This document shows, one piece after another, positions 13,801 through 21,539 of a stretch of DNA of 64,000 nt. Numbering within the stretch: the first letter of the stretch is position 1; each line of letters opens with the position of its first letter. The DNA comes from Phoenix dactylifera. Its lineage: Eukaryota > Streptophyta > Magnoliopsida > Arecales > Arecaceae. A program made the position numbers and the translations under genes. The stretch spans positions 1,414,843 through 1,478,842 of the forward strand of contig NC_052401.1 in assembly GCF_009389715.1 (NCBI RefSeq), written 5' to 3'. Under the pieces are notes generated by a model that saw nothing but the letters and a program-made list of their open reading frames with translations, searched no databases and had not been told where the DNA came from.

Positions 13801-15013
13801 CTTCTGGAGGGCGACTCGTCCACGGTCATCAGATGGGCCCAGCAGGGCCCTCACAGGGACGGAGGAGGGGTGCATCCTCTGCTTCGTGATATAGGGTCGA
13901 TAGTAGGGGAGGGGATCACCTTTCGGGCTATGCATATATATCGGGAGGCCAATGGGGCCGCGGACTGGGTGGCGGCATATGTGGCTCGCCACTCGGGAGA
14001 TACCCTATGGGTTGGTGAGGATGACTTACCCGGTGCTTTTCGGGACATTTTGTTTGCAGACGCTTCTGGGTGTATTCGTACCCGTCTAATATGAATCACC
14101 TGTTTTAGCAAAAAAAAAAAAAAAAAAAAAAAAAAACTTGATGCATTTTCTAGTGTAATTGTAAGGATTTAAATGATTGAATATCGCGGGTGATAGATTA
14201 CATGGTTGATGAAATATGCTCAATATCGTTATCTCTTTTGTACCTGCATGCTATCTGTACTAATAATATATTTGTAAGTGTAACCATTTCCTTTGTTATA
14301 ATCTCTACTTGCATCAGGTTGTTAAAAAAAAGTGGCCAGACCAATTTTTATTTTCACAAGGACTTGTAACCCAAGGCCTATTGATTGACTGACCCACCAT
14401 ATGTGAAGGAAACCTGGTCACGCATTTCCAATGCTGCTTCCTACTCTCCAAAGCCTCTTAGGCACATGCGCTTGTTGTAGTTTAAAATTTTTATGATTTC
14501 AAGAATTCATGCTTACATCTGATTTTTGAGGCTGAGCATCAGCTTTTTTTTCTTTCTTGGGATGAGGGTGAAAATTCCCTCTCTCTTCTATTTCTAGGAT
14601 TTTACTGATCTTGTGATTCAAAAGCAACTTTCTTCAGAGTTATGCAGTTGTTGAATCTTTTTCCCTTCGCTTATTTCCAATTTTGTCTAGAATTACGGTT
14701 TTAATTACTGTCATGATATACAGGAGTGTGTCAAGAGAATCCAAGATGATGAAACCGGGCACAAGCACTGTACCGGTCAATACTTTGACTATTGGAAATG
14801 CGTTGATCAATGTGTGAGTGAATTTCCCCTTAGTTTTCTATTTTTCACCTGTTATGATATTTAGTTAATCTTCTGACATTGAAAAAAGGAATGCCTAACA
14901 CAACAAAATGCAACAAGCCACTTCATTATGCGTTATAGAGTGAGACTGCTTCATGTTGAATATTTCCACTTGAAATGCAGGCTGCGGAGAAGCTTTTTGA
15001 TAAACTGAAATGA
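4879..15013 (+). CDS. QCR6: Cytochrome b-c1 complex subunit 6 (hinge protein)
   Basis: This encodes a 69-residue QCR6, the acidic hinge subunit of mitochondrial complex III that sits on the intermembrane side next to cytochrome c1 and helps its docking with cytochrome c. Coding exons are 4879-4880, 5623-5707, 14724-14813 and 14981-15013. A leader exon ends at 4641 and the second exon begins at 4836. The spliced protein starts MADEELVDPKKYLEERC and ends AAEKLFDKLK, the usual plant length. Six cysteines (17, 21, 31, 45, 55, 59) form the CxxxC pairs of the family; HKHCTGQYFDYW is the conserved core. The ATG is split: AT ends exon 2 and G opens exon 3, and the spliced leader has no earlier ATG. 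Intron 3 (5708-14723, 9 kb) is unusually long because it contains a LINE. All introns are GT-AG. No frame damage is seen. Confidence 0.95.
6295..6603. repeat. Tandem duplication, two units of about 153 bp
   Basis: Two adjacent units repeat the same text, starting with a GTGTGATT motif at 6303 and again at 6456 and both ending in a GATTTGGAATTGGGCA stretch. They differ at only a handful of positions. They lie in the large QCR6 intron and look like a simple local duplication with no coding meaning. Confidence 0.85.
6700..6960. repeat. Purine-rich low-complexity tract
   Basis: The plus strand is strongly G/A-rich, with a 19-bp tandem repeat (GATGAGAGGGGGATAGAGG type) at about 6709-6745, G runs at 6850-6860 and a GA microsatellite at about 6864-6890. 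The long proline- and serine-rich frames on the opposite strand come from this composition and are not genes. Confidence 0.8.
6961..9300 (+). other. QCR6 intron 3, 5' part: nothing recognised
   Basis: This is ordinary AT-rich intron sequence. A poly-pyrimidine/purine patch lies near 8010-8110. No exon-like segment with conserved protein content, RNA gene or bounded transposon could be recognised. Confidence 0.5.
9301..9315. repeat. Target-site duplication of the LINE, left copy
   Basis: The 15-mer AAAACTTGATGCATT here is repeated exactly at 14133-14147 after the poly-A tail. Because the right copy abuts the A-run, the first few A's could belong to the tail, so the true duplication is at least 11 bp. 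A perfect match suggests a recent insertion. Confidence 0.92.
9316..9939 (+). CDS. LINE ORF1, C-terminal remnant
   Basis: The frame is open from the element's first base to a TAG at 9937-9939, giving about 207 residues. No ATG opens it, so it is the back part of a longer ORF1 whose start was lost by 5' truncation. ORF1 proteins of plant L1 elements bind RNA and usually carry a DUF4283 domain and a CCHC knuckle in the front half; neither is visible here. The remnant is rich in Arg, Gly, Pro and Ser. It is in the same frame as ORF2 and ends 6 nt before the ORF2 ATG. Confidence 0.75.
   Translation, partial: HSRGSGVTEPTQLLRSASSASLEDSHLRRREEGRRHFRSASLPPARAPTRPGAGRAHAADRTAGVPLVEGGADRPCRLVTEGGTQRSGVAVATGGEPALAKGKGPKEAQTSTFQPREVVLAHVEDPSAGLRRLGKSEMGEGSLPATTRNSPVVMRGVHGGSGQGPNSPIQDHGRVVSLLRAVIQEGVEKLGEVASEQPTRPGPNFNC
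9946..14094 (+). CDS. LINE ORF2: endonuclease, reverse transcriptase, RNase H
   Basis: This is a 1382-residue polyprotein without a break. An apurinic-like endonuclease fills residues 1-230: WNCRG with Asn7, CETR with Glu36, GDFN at 137-140 and SDHCPL with Asp225/His226. Reverse transcriptase follows, with KAPGPDG near 455, VKVDMERAYDRI near 585, GLRQGCPLSP near 645 and the catalytic FADD at 691-694. A zf-RVT region near 1050-1110 holds CLSC and the DHALFQC motif. The RNase H domain starts near 1220 with NFDGS (Asp1225), then AELRAA, EGDSS and REANGAADW, so its acidic core looks complete. The product would nick target DNA and copy element RNA at the site. The start ATG at 9946 is followed at once by the conserved WNCRG region, as usual for the family. 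All key residues seen are intact. Confidence 0.96.
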   Translation: MKIIAWNCRGAAKPSFLSSFKRLAQLHCPDICFLCETRVSGDGLRRVQRRLAADWDSFEVESQGLSGGILMLWKRGVASIDVFRHCTQQVVMVISEPNEPPWVLCGVYASTDYRTRRVLWGELSCLLTQGVPTLVVGDFNCVLGPNEKRGGRTYSDSVDRREFREFLDANGLVDLGFTGSRFTWCNNQSGGGRVWERLDRAIASPDWIQRFPSYQVSHLPRIASDHCPLLISTASTSSHYSPFRFEKLWLSYPQSWEVVRGAWGVPVQGNAMQRVSRSLELTKRRLRRWNRDVVGNVFRRLEEVEGLIANLQGREDREGELEEEEMADLRRHLSSHHSLLHQQEIFWRQKSRVQWVKEGDRNTSFFHRSTVIRRQRNMIRSLRVGVGQRVEEDSAVRQLLFDFFRTRWTEVEEPLELGRLPRPAVRVEEAENEALIRPVSDKEVQEVVWALAEDKAPGPDGFPPFFFRRYWSIIRRSVVEAVQLFFSRAVMTDDWQATYITLIPKRQDASEPGHYRPISLCTTLYKIVTRLMVGRMKTVLPSIISQEQGAFVGGRSISDNILLAQEMMGDLQRAPRRRGLMAVKVDMERAYDRIRWAFLRWALESFGFHPTWIDWVSGVVQGPRFSILVNGTPSPFFRATMGLRQGCPLSPYLFILCSDALSRALRVACENRELDAYSPAPAARPISHLLFADDCLLLARARVRDARALQRVLTEYCGASGQRINLRKSSIHFSPRTERRVRREIRVILGMQEQEGALDYLGVPITGRRLRVAECSTLVQRMQSRLEGWRASSLSMMGRLTLVRSVLSSMPIYLMAHTVVPKTILMGIERLMRGFLWGSLGRGHGVHLVAWGRVCSPLGEGGLGVQSLLVRREALLARRAVQIVLEPQGLWSQVMIARYGRAGPAGPAMGRRRTSVMWREVGRYLPMALAHTRWLIGDGRSIDVMEEPWVDALPLSLWPTMISGEGAEGLRVCDLMMPGEAEWDVDRLGQLFGEHLAERVQALPVPGSAGPDVRVWSTTCSVRVRVGDVARVLQQGSERGRDCGWVWRFGLHQRVALFLWKVAWDRLPTSWILSRRGVSIPPVCLSCEVDESVDHALFQCVWARRTWRLSEIPESAWSRRDCFLEEVRQWSSSPQMRLAAIRASCTAYQIWLARNARVFGELRPSPRFVMERARTQAAELLSAGLDDRPLIARDIWGPHTATAASHTVFFTWEPPPPSFLKVNFDGSVLDGGRRGGAGFVIRGPSSTMVAAGGCQIFDTSVPGAELRAAWLGLRHARRVLRANAILLEGDSSTVIRWAQQGPHRDGGGVHPLLRDIGSIVGEGITFRAMHIYREANGAADWVAAYVARHSGDTLWVGEDDLPGAFRDILFADASGCIRTRLI
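14133..14147. repeat. Target-site duplication of the LINE, right copy
   Basis: This exact copy of the 15-mer at 9301-9315 directly follows the LINE poly-A tail; beyond it the two flanks diverge. Confidence 0.92.
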
Positions 15014-15078
15014 TATAAAAGGGATGTTACTTCTGGTGGACAATGTAATTTGTGCTTCTTATTTATTCATCAACCCCT

Positions 15079-15084
15079 AATAAA
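15079..15084 (+). terminator. AATAAA polyadenylation signal of QCR6
   Basis: An AATAAA hexamer lies 66 nt after the QCR6 stop codon, in a position suited to 3' end formation. Plant poly-A signals are loose, so this is a likely but unproven site. Confidence 0.5.
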
Positions 15085-15099
15085 TCTCTCTTGGCCACT

Positions 15100-16190
15100 G
15101 CATGCCTGAACCATGCATGTTTGTATGGTTTTTTCTTGCTCAAAATTTTTTTCCTCAAGAGGTTATTTGTCAGTCAATTGTTACGCTGGCATCTATATTA
15201 AACTGCTTGGATGTCAATTTTTACTGTCATTGGCGGTCACTCTGTTTGTTGTGGAGGTATGCGTCGGTGTGTTATGCTTACCTTCAAAAGGCATTATCTA
15301 CAACAAAAAATTCCCAAGAATTGTGTTCATTTGGAAATCTTCAGCCTGCACACAAGCTTCTCTATTTGAAACTTCATTAATCCCCATCTCGTGGAGGCAG
15401 GATTCGTAAAGCAGGCGTGACGAAATGGACTTACTAATTTTCGTATGAGATATGATGATATACAGAATAGGTGTGGATTGTGTGAATGTCAGCAGCCTCA
15501 CTCTTTGTCCATTTTAGTTTCCACTTTCCTCTCAAGCAACCAAACAAAACTTAACCTGAGCTTCTTCTAAGATTATGGGAGTGTTACAGGCGGCATCGAA
15601 TGCACCTCAAATTGGAAGGTTGAAATTCCTAGCTTGCTAATTTGATAGTTATGCCTGTGTTTACCTTGATGCGGATCTGGACATGCTTGCAATCACATAT
15701 ACTAATTGCACTTTGATGGATGAATTAAGCAATACCAACTCTGGTTCGAAATAAGTCTATGGAGATGAATTGCAAGGCCAACAATTGGTTATCCATTATA
15801 TGTCCTGCAGGAACTGAAAGATGAGGAGCAAAATTCACATTCGATGCTAGAATGCCAGGTGCAGGCCTGCACGAGTAATTGCTCATGCCACTGAATTTTT
15901 CTTATCCACAAAATTGGCTGGGACAGCACTACTTCAGGGAGGATCCCCATAATGCTAAAACCTTGTCTCGCCTACATGCTATTGGATGGTGATGAAACCT
16001 TATCCTGTCGCCTGCATGGCATGAATCCTGAGATCATTTGTGTCTCCTGGAGCCTCCTCGTATCCTCTTCTTTCAGTCAGGCATATGCGTTATGAAATTG
16101 AATCAATTTCAAATGATGCAAAGCATACCTTTTCCAAGGACTGTCATTGGGTGGGTGTAGAGTGCCATCCTGCGTCCCGGTACCCTCTCA
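15100..16190. other. Intergenic spacer downstream of QCR6
   Basis: Nothing with recognisable protein, RNA or transposon character was seen. Short open frames at 15102-15501 overlap each other on both strands and show no family features. Confidence 0.5.
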
Positions 16191-16490
16191 CCCTATCTCG
16201 AAGGATACGATGAGGGTTATTTCCACTCTCGAGATACTTTGAGGCAGTCCAGGTTCCCTCTCTCTCTCTCTCTATCTCTCCCTCCCTCTCTCTATCTCTA
16301 ACTCTAAGGATATGATGAGAGTTATTTCGACTGGGAGACATTTTGAGGTAGTTCATATCTGCTGAGAGATAACAGGACAGCTGACTGGATGACCTCTTAT
16401 ATGGCTAACCACTCAGGTTTATGTTATATGGAATTCTGTGCTTCAGGCTGATGCTACACGCTGCCTAAGCAAACAAACAAATAAAAAAAA
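16190..16490 (+). mobile_element. Degraded LINE 3' end with local duplication
   Basis: The segment 16365-16440 translates to RDNRTADWMTSYMANHSG, which parallels the REANGAADWVAAYVARHSG end of the LINE ORF2 RNase H domain, and is followed by an A-rich tail at about 16466-16490. Upstream, a motif of about 50 bp (GGATACGATGAGGGTTATTT) at about 16203 recurs in altered form at about 16310, separated by a CT microsatellite (about 16256-16300). The left boundary is unclear and the frame is not continuous. Confidence 0.6.
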
Positions 16491-16494
16491 CATA

Positions 16495-17566
16495 CCTTTT
16501 TTGCTTTAGAAATAAAAGGTATGAAAAGAAAAAAAAGAAAGTTAAAACAGCATTAATTTATGAGATCTGAGCCAGCATGGAACGCGGTGCTGTGTCATTC
16601 TTCAACTCAAGTTTGTCAAGGTTGGCTGAGGGTCCTTCTCTTGTTGTCCCCGACTACTCCAGCTAGTGGCATCCACTATAGGAAAGGTGGCAGCGATGGA
16701 GACTGCCACGTAGGAAGGAAAGATTGAGACAATCTGCTGAAGATACGCTTTGGCGTAAGTGATCCAACCTGCCGTTTTGAGGCTTGGATACTCCTAGGAG
16801 CTTAGTGGGCTTCACTTCAGATTTCCATTCATCTCTAACTTCATAGGCTTAAATGACCCTCAGTTAATTTCTCTTTGTTCCCACTCTTATTTGACAGCTA
16901 GTACTACATGATGCTGTGAGACTTTGTAGGGGCCAAGAACTTTTGCTCTTTTGATGCTGAAAGGCATTACGCAGAAGGATTTGTCATGGAGAAGTTAGTG
17001 CCAATGGAGCATCATTCTTGAATTTCGCAACACTCATAGGCTTTGCGATACCAAAATTTCTCGTGTTGATGGCAGCTAATTAGATAGGAAATCATGCTAC
17101 TAAGTGTAGCAATATCCTTGTTGCTAAGAAGAGCTTTCAGTTTGATCTTCATTTGTTTAACCTGTAAATCTTAACATCCTCTGAGTGAAGATAATGTAGC
17201 TGGCTGCTAAATTGCAGTCTGATGTTATATTTCTGATGCACATCCAATGCAGTCAAGTATAGAAACATGATGCTGAAAGATCGAAGTCCACCTACATTTA
17301 CTTTCCAAGTATATTTAAAACGCATTAAGATGGAAAAACAACACACGGTATAGAAAAGGACCCCAAGCTGCAAATCATTAAAAAAGTAAGCACAGCACTC
17401 TTCTCTTTATATATATTCTTTTACTGTACATACACTCAAAACTTTTCAGCTGCTCAGTATATACGGCTTACATACATTTGGAACTCTGAAGTGAATTCAA
17501 GTCGTCAACAGCCCTGTTTTGCCCAATATATTTATATAAAATCCAACTAACAATCCCTTGCTAAGA
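16495..17566. other. Spacer and 3' flank of the ATL gene
   Basis: No gene was recognised. The part next to 17567 is presumably the 3' untranslated region of the minus-strand ATL gene; its poly-A site could not be fixed. Confidence 0.4.
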
Positions 17567-18226
17567 TTAATAACTAGTAATCAAACCTTCTGGTTCCAAC
17601 GGCACTAGGACTTCCTGAACCGGTGCTCGGCCGGGCTGATTCACCTCGGCGCAATCGGAGGTCTTCGGGTTCGAACAAAACAAACATTGCCGGCAGGTCG
17701 GGCACGACGACCGTGCGATGAGCCACCGGTCGACGCACCTAACATGGAACCCATGGTTGCACTTGGGCAGGAACCGGACCCTTTCCCCAGGCACGAAATC
17801 CGAGAGACAGATGGCACACTCTGTGTTAGCCCCATCGAGCTTGAGCCCGGCCGAGTAGACCAGGGTGGGCAGGTCTCGGAGGGCCTTCCTCCTTTTCCCG
17901 GTCTGGGCGAACCGGAGGGCCACCGGGTCGGTCTCGGGCTCGACCGCCATCGGGTTCGAGCACCGGAGTGCGCACCGGACGATGGAATTGAGTCCTAGCG
18001 CACATATTAAAGCACATAGGAGGACGGCGAGGATCATGACGACGTTGGCATCTAAGCTACTCACCGGTCTGCCGGAATCCGGCTCAGAACCGCCCAGGCC
18101 GGTCCATGATGGGTTTAGTTGAGTGGGTTGTTTATAGAGGGGAGTGTGGAGTAGAAGCCTTCTATAGTAGAAGTCTCTAATTACAGAATGGACGATAGCC
18201 GGAGAAGTGGAGGAAGTAGAAGACAT
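17567..18226 (-). CDS. ATL-family RING-H2 E3 ubiquitin ligase
   Basis: This intronless gene encodes 219 residues of the plant ATL family, membrane-anchored E3 ligases that pass ubiquitin from an E2 to substrates, often in defence or stress responses. The order is family-typical: a variable N-terminus, one membrane helix at about 60-83 (ANVVMILAVLLCALICALGL), a basic stretch, the GLD-like segment KALRDLPTLVYS at about 114-125, then a complete RING-H2 finger at 137-178. Its zinc ligands are Cys137, Cys140, Cys156, His158, His161, Cys164, Cys175 and Cys178; Trp168 is the E2-contacting residue. I chose the ATG at 18226; the frame is open 12 codons further upstream, but without an ATG. It looks closest to the ATL78/79/80 group, judged from memory. 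The substrate is unknown. Confidence 0.95.
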   Translation of the reverse strand: MSSTSSTSPAIVHSVIRDFYYRRLLLHTPLYKQPTQLNPSWTGLGGSEPDSGRPVSSLDANVVMILAVLLCALICALGLNSIVRCALRCSNPMAVEPETDPVALRFAQTGKRRKALRDLPTLVYSAGLKLDGANTECAICLSDFVPGERVRFLPKCNHGFHVRCVDRWLIARSSCPTCRQCLFCSNPKTSDCAEVNQPGRAPVQEVLVPLEPEGLITSY

Positions 18227-18270
18227 GGTTGTAGGACTTACAGTTCCGGTGGGCTTCTTCAAAAGGGGTG

Positions 18271-18295
18271 TATATATATATATATATATATATAT
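18271..18295. repeat. TA microsatellite in the ATL leader or promoter
   Basis: A perfect (TA)n run of 25 nt begins 45 nt upstream of the ATL start codon. It could overlap the core promoter or the 5' leader, and its length may vary between alleles. Confidence 0.9.
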
Positions 18296-18696
18296 GGAGG
18301 GGATTGATAAAGGTGGCTCAGCTTTTGGATTAGTTTATGGTGGATGGGTAACTTGTACCTTCAGGGGTACCTATGCCATCCTTTACAAAGCTAGGAACAT
18401 CAAAATTATGCTTTTTTATTTATTTAAATGAAAAGTATACCACATGTGCATTTCATTTGTGGCTTCTTAGTATACTTGTCCAAAGTTTAAGCACCAGAAT
18501 CTGTGGGATGGAGATGTTTTATTGGTAATTTTAATTATTTTTCTATTTTCATCAATTCTTAGAGCCTTTGGTACACTCCCTTAACCGGAAAAAAAAAAAA
18601 ATCATAGGTCCTTTCTATCAGCCAAACATTTAAACAATTTAGATCTCAGTCAAAAGGTTAAACAATTTATTTTTAAAAAAATTACAGTAACATGGA

Positions 18697-18906
18697 TTTT
18701 TTTTTTTTTGCTTAGACGGGAGGAACATATTTGACGAGTATAGATGCACCCAATAATATCAAAAAATAGAGTACCTCGGAGTGTCCGGGGTAACTCCTCA
18801 TCACCAGCCCAACGGGTACTACCGAAATGACTAGCTACATAAGCAGCCATCCAATCCGCAGCTTCATTGGCTTTATGGAATACATACTTATCTTGAAAGG
18901 CCCCTT
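18697..18906 (-). mobile_element. 5'-truncated LINE 3' end
   Basis: On the minus strand this reads as the end of the same RNase H domain: HKANEAADWMAAYVASHFG, then GDEELPRTLRGTLFFDIIGC and IYTRQI, followed by a poly-A tail (poly-T at 18697-18709). A loose duplication CATGGA occurs at both ends (18691 and 18907). The frame from the RNase H end to the stop is still open, so the copy is moderately young. Confidence 0.85.
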
Positions 18907-19250
18907 CATGGAAGTTTTAGCATTGCTCATCATGATAGTTTTTATATTTTCTTCTTTCTTTTTAATATAGTGATGCTGGGAAAAAAAGAAATATGATATT
19001 TGGCTAACCAAGCAAGAACACAAGTAGTATTAATTGTAGGTGCTGTGCAAGTCCATGTATTCATATATACCCATGATCATAATAATACTATCAGAACTTG
19101 TCTCTACAATCTAGTTAGGATATATTTGTGCAGAGATCAAGTGTTCATATATTCATACTTACATCTATTTGCCATCAATGATTCCAACGAATTTGATCTA
19201 ATTTTGAATTCTTTGAACCCTATTGTGAGTTTGTAAAAGAATGACAAGGG

Positions 19251-19505
19251 TTGGGAACAGCGTATCTTAAGGGGATCAGCCTCGGAAAAGCACAAATTCT
19301 TGAACGCACTACAAACGCTGTCATAGTACTCAAGGGCCCTCCACCACTTTTAACGCAAGAGACGGTGCCGTGTGTCACGGATGAATCTCACGAAGGCACA
19401 CGTGTCCTCATAGGGTTGGTAGCTAGGGTCCTTCCAACGAGAATCCTTTCTGGATTCGAGTTGGAAAGTGGGGAAAACTTTGGCAAACTGGCGTATCGAG
19501 CTTGA
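19251..19505 (+). other. Unassigned open frame, about 84 codons
   Basis: An open frame runs to a TGA at 19503-19505. It shows no ATG at its 5' end and no splice context I trust. The residues are mixed and not low-complexity (for example VLKGPPPLLTQETVPCVTDE), so it could be an exon relic or a fragment of a transposon protein. I do not recognise it. The neighbours are a LINE end on the left and a GGTAT-type repeat on the right, which favours repeat-derived origin. Confidence 0.2.
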
Positions 19506-19864
19506 TATCTTTTTGGCCCAATTAACTGGAATACTAAGATCACAATCCTAGACGAAAGTTGCTAAAGTTGATCCCAATTAACTGACAAGATTTGATAATT
19601 ATATATGGTTATGAATCCACAAATTTTCACTTTGTCAGAGGAAAAGGCCTATTAGATGCCAAACCTTCTATGCTCAAGTTGGTGCTTCTCTGTCTCTATT
19701 GGCTGATCTACATTAACAAGTAATGAAGTGCCACAACAATTGCATTTGGAGTCATATATCTGAAAATTCAGCTAGATTTATTCTTTCCAGTATCTGCATC
19801 TGGCTTCAGGTGCTAGCCATATCATATGGGTGCTCCACATCGCAATCTATTGATAGCAAGATAT

Positions 19865-20010
19865 GTTGTACTGGTCCGAATCGGGCGAATAGACAATACA
19901 AGCTTCACCGTATCGTATCAGTTTGGTAACGGTATCCGATATAGGTGGTATACCGATACTCGGTATACCAAAATAACTTCATACCGAACCGTGTCAATAC
20001 TATGTTAGTG
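19865..20010. repeat. GGTATACC/GGTACGG-type repeat, copy 1
   Basis: This stretch is dense in CGGTAT, GGTATACC and CCGAT words, many of them palindromic. The same word set recurs at 30413-30917 and 59240-59405. I take these as diverged copies of one dispersed repeat family. Confidence 0.45.
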
Positions 20011-20039
20011 TGGCACTATAATGAAATTCGATACCGAGA

Positions 20040-21384
20040 CAGTGAATTTTGATTAATAAGTTAATTATATTATATTTTTATATGAAAATAACGATAGAAA
20101 AGCCACTATATGAAAGGAGCTTTACATGGGCCAAATAGAAAACATCCGTGGAAAGTTTCCGAGTACAGTCCGTACGAGTGGTTCACGGAATTTTTCCTCC
20201 TAAAATCACCTCCTGCTTTCGGTGCTTTGTGTATCTTGATGTGCTCCACTGACCCAGTTGTAGACACCGCGCGCGAGCCACATATCTCTTGAGATCTTAT
20301 CCTCACTAATCTATGTTATATGGTAATTATCAACCCCACTAACCTTAGATCATGCGTGGAGATTTTGGTGTGGGCTCCAAAATCTGCTATGTGTGGCTCC
20401 AGATTATTCTAAAATTATAGGATTGGATGCTTTTGTTCTGCAGTGGGGAAACTTGTGGCATGCGTTGCCGCCTCCAACTGCAACTTGTAGGATTTTGGAT
20501 TAGATTGCAGGGATCTTCATTAAAGATTTTGTATTTTAGATATATTGATCAGTTGGCCTATGAACTCTCAGTTTATTTGGGAGTCACAGCTTTCTTCTAG
20601 AAGGCAAATACTTTTGATTCTATTCCTCTCAAACAGATTCGATATGATAAAACTATCGTTACACCAGACGAGTCTGCTTGAACTTTGGAAGGTAAGTGCA
20701 ACAAATTTCATGGCTTTGTTTTTCAAAACCTTGGTGAAGAAGAAGTTTCCACCTGCAATGGTAGTCAATAAGCTAGATCATGTGATATATATATATCGAA
20801 GTTCATGCCAGATTCCAAGGAAAAAAAAAAAGAAAGGAAAAAAGGAAAAAGGGAAAAGAACAAAGAGGAAGAAGAAGATTGTCCATGCTGCTAGAGTTTG
20901 CAGCAAATGCATGATTAAATCAATCATGGTTTATCCTCGTCTACATCATGTTGAATGTCAAAATGGAAACTTCTGAGCTGACCCATATCTTTTCAGAGAC
21001 CTAATTGTTTGCATGTAAAGTTCCAATTTTTTGGACCTACAACAAGTCTTTATCATATTCTTAATTCTTGTTGACATCCTGCAACCAGGGTTAAATGCTT
21101 AGATATCCTTTACCAGTCTAGCGCTAGGGAAAATCCAGTCATCCAAAAAGCAAGTTAGGAACTAGCGAAGGGGCTGCAATCTCTTTCAAAATAAAGAAAA
21201 ATAAAGCTAATAGTGCCTGCATGAGAGAGAGAGAGAGAGGTGTAATAGAATTGTTAGCAAGAATTGGGATGTGACATCCTGCATCTTTTAGTCCAAACCT
21301 GGATCCAAATATCCCAAAACTTGTTCTAATTATTTTGTTCTCAAACATCCCAGTCTGGGTAGGCCAAAGAAACTATGTGTTGTT
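20040..21384. other. Intergenic spacer
   Basis: No gene was recognised. A purine-rich AAG tract lies at about 20818-20878, a short TA run near 20787 and a GA run near 21222-21238. Confidence 0.5.
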
Positions 21385-21538
21385 CTTTCCGTTGGGCGGC
21401 CTCTTATATGGCTGACTACTCCGAAAAAGCTCCGTTGGTTGAAGAGGGGCCGATGCCAAAAGCACTTCAAGATTTGTTATTTTTGACTTTTATTAGATGT
21501 ATCTATACTAAAATTGTATGAATTATTCAAAAAAAAAC
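21385..21538 (+). mobile_element. 5'-truncated LINE 3' end
   Basis: From 21396 the frame reads AASYMADYSEKAPLVEEGP, then PKALQDLLFLTFIRCIYTKIV and a stop, paralleling the last 45 residues of the LINE ORF2. A short poly-A tail follows at about 21531-21538. No clean duplication was found. The left border is approximate. Confidence 0.75.
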
Positions 21539-21539
21539 T

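Larger units (their letters stand above)
9316..14132 (+). mobile_element. L1-type LINE with RNase H, 5'-truncated, young
   Basis: A 4.8-kb non-LTR retrotransposon lies in sense orientation in QCR6 intron 3. It has the tail of ORF1, an uninterrupted ORF2 of 1382 residues, a short 3' UTR and a poly-A tail (about 14110-14132), and is flanked by perfect 15-bp duplications. The ORF1 frame is open from the first base of the element, so the 5' end was lost at insertion, as is usual for LINEs. The element is far richer in G and C than the surrounding intron. Plant L1 elements with a C-terminal RNase H domain are a known lineage. Lacking a 5' UTR promoter and most of ORF1, this copy is unlikely to be autonomous even though ORF2 is whole. 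Confidence 0.96.

Noticed and set aside
13234-13992. 252-codon open frame on the minus strand
   Set aside because: It lies entirely antisense to the conserved zf-RVT and RNase H region of LINE ORF2 and reflects that GC-rich coding sequence.
18207-18431. 74-codon plus-strand frame upstream of ATL
   Set aside because: It is partly antisense to the ATL gene and runs through the TA microsatellite; no coding features.
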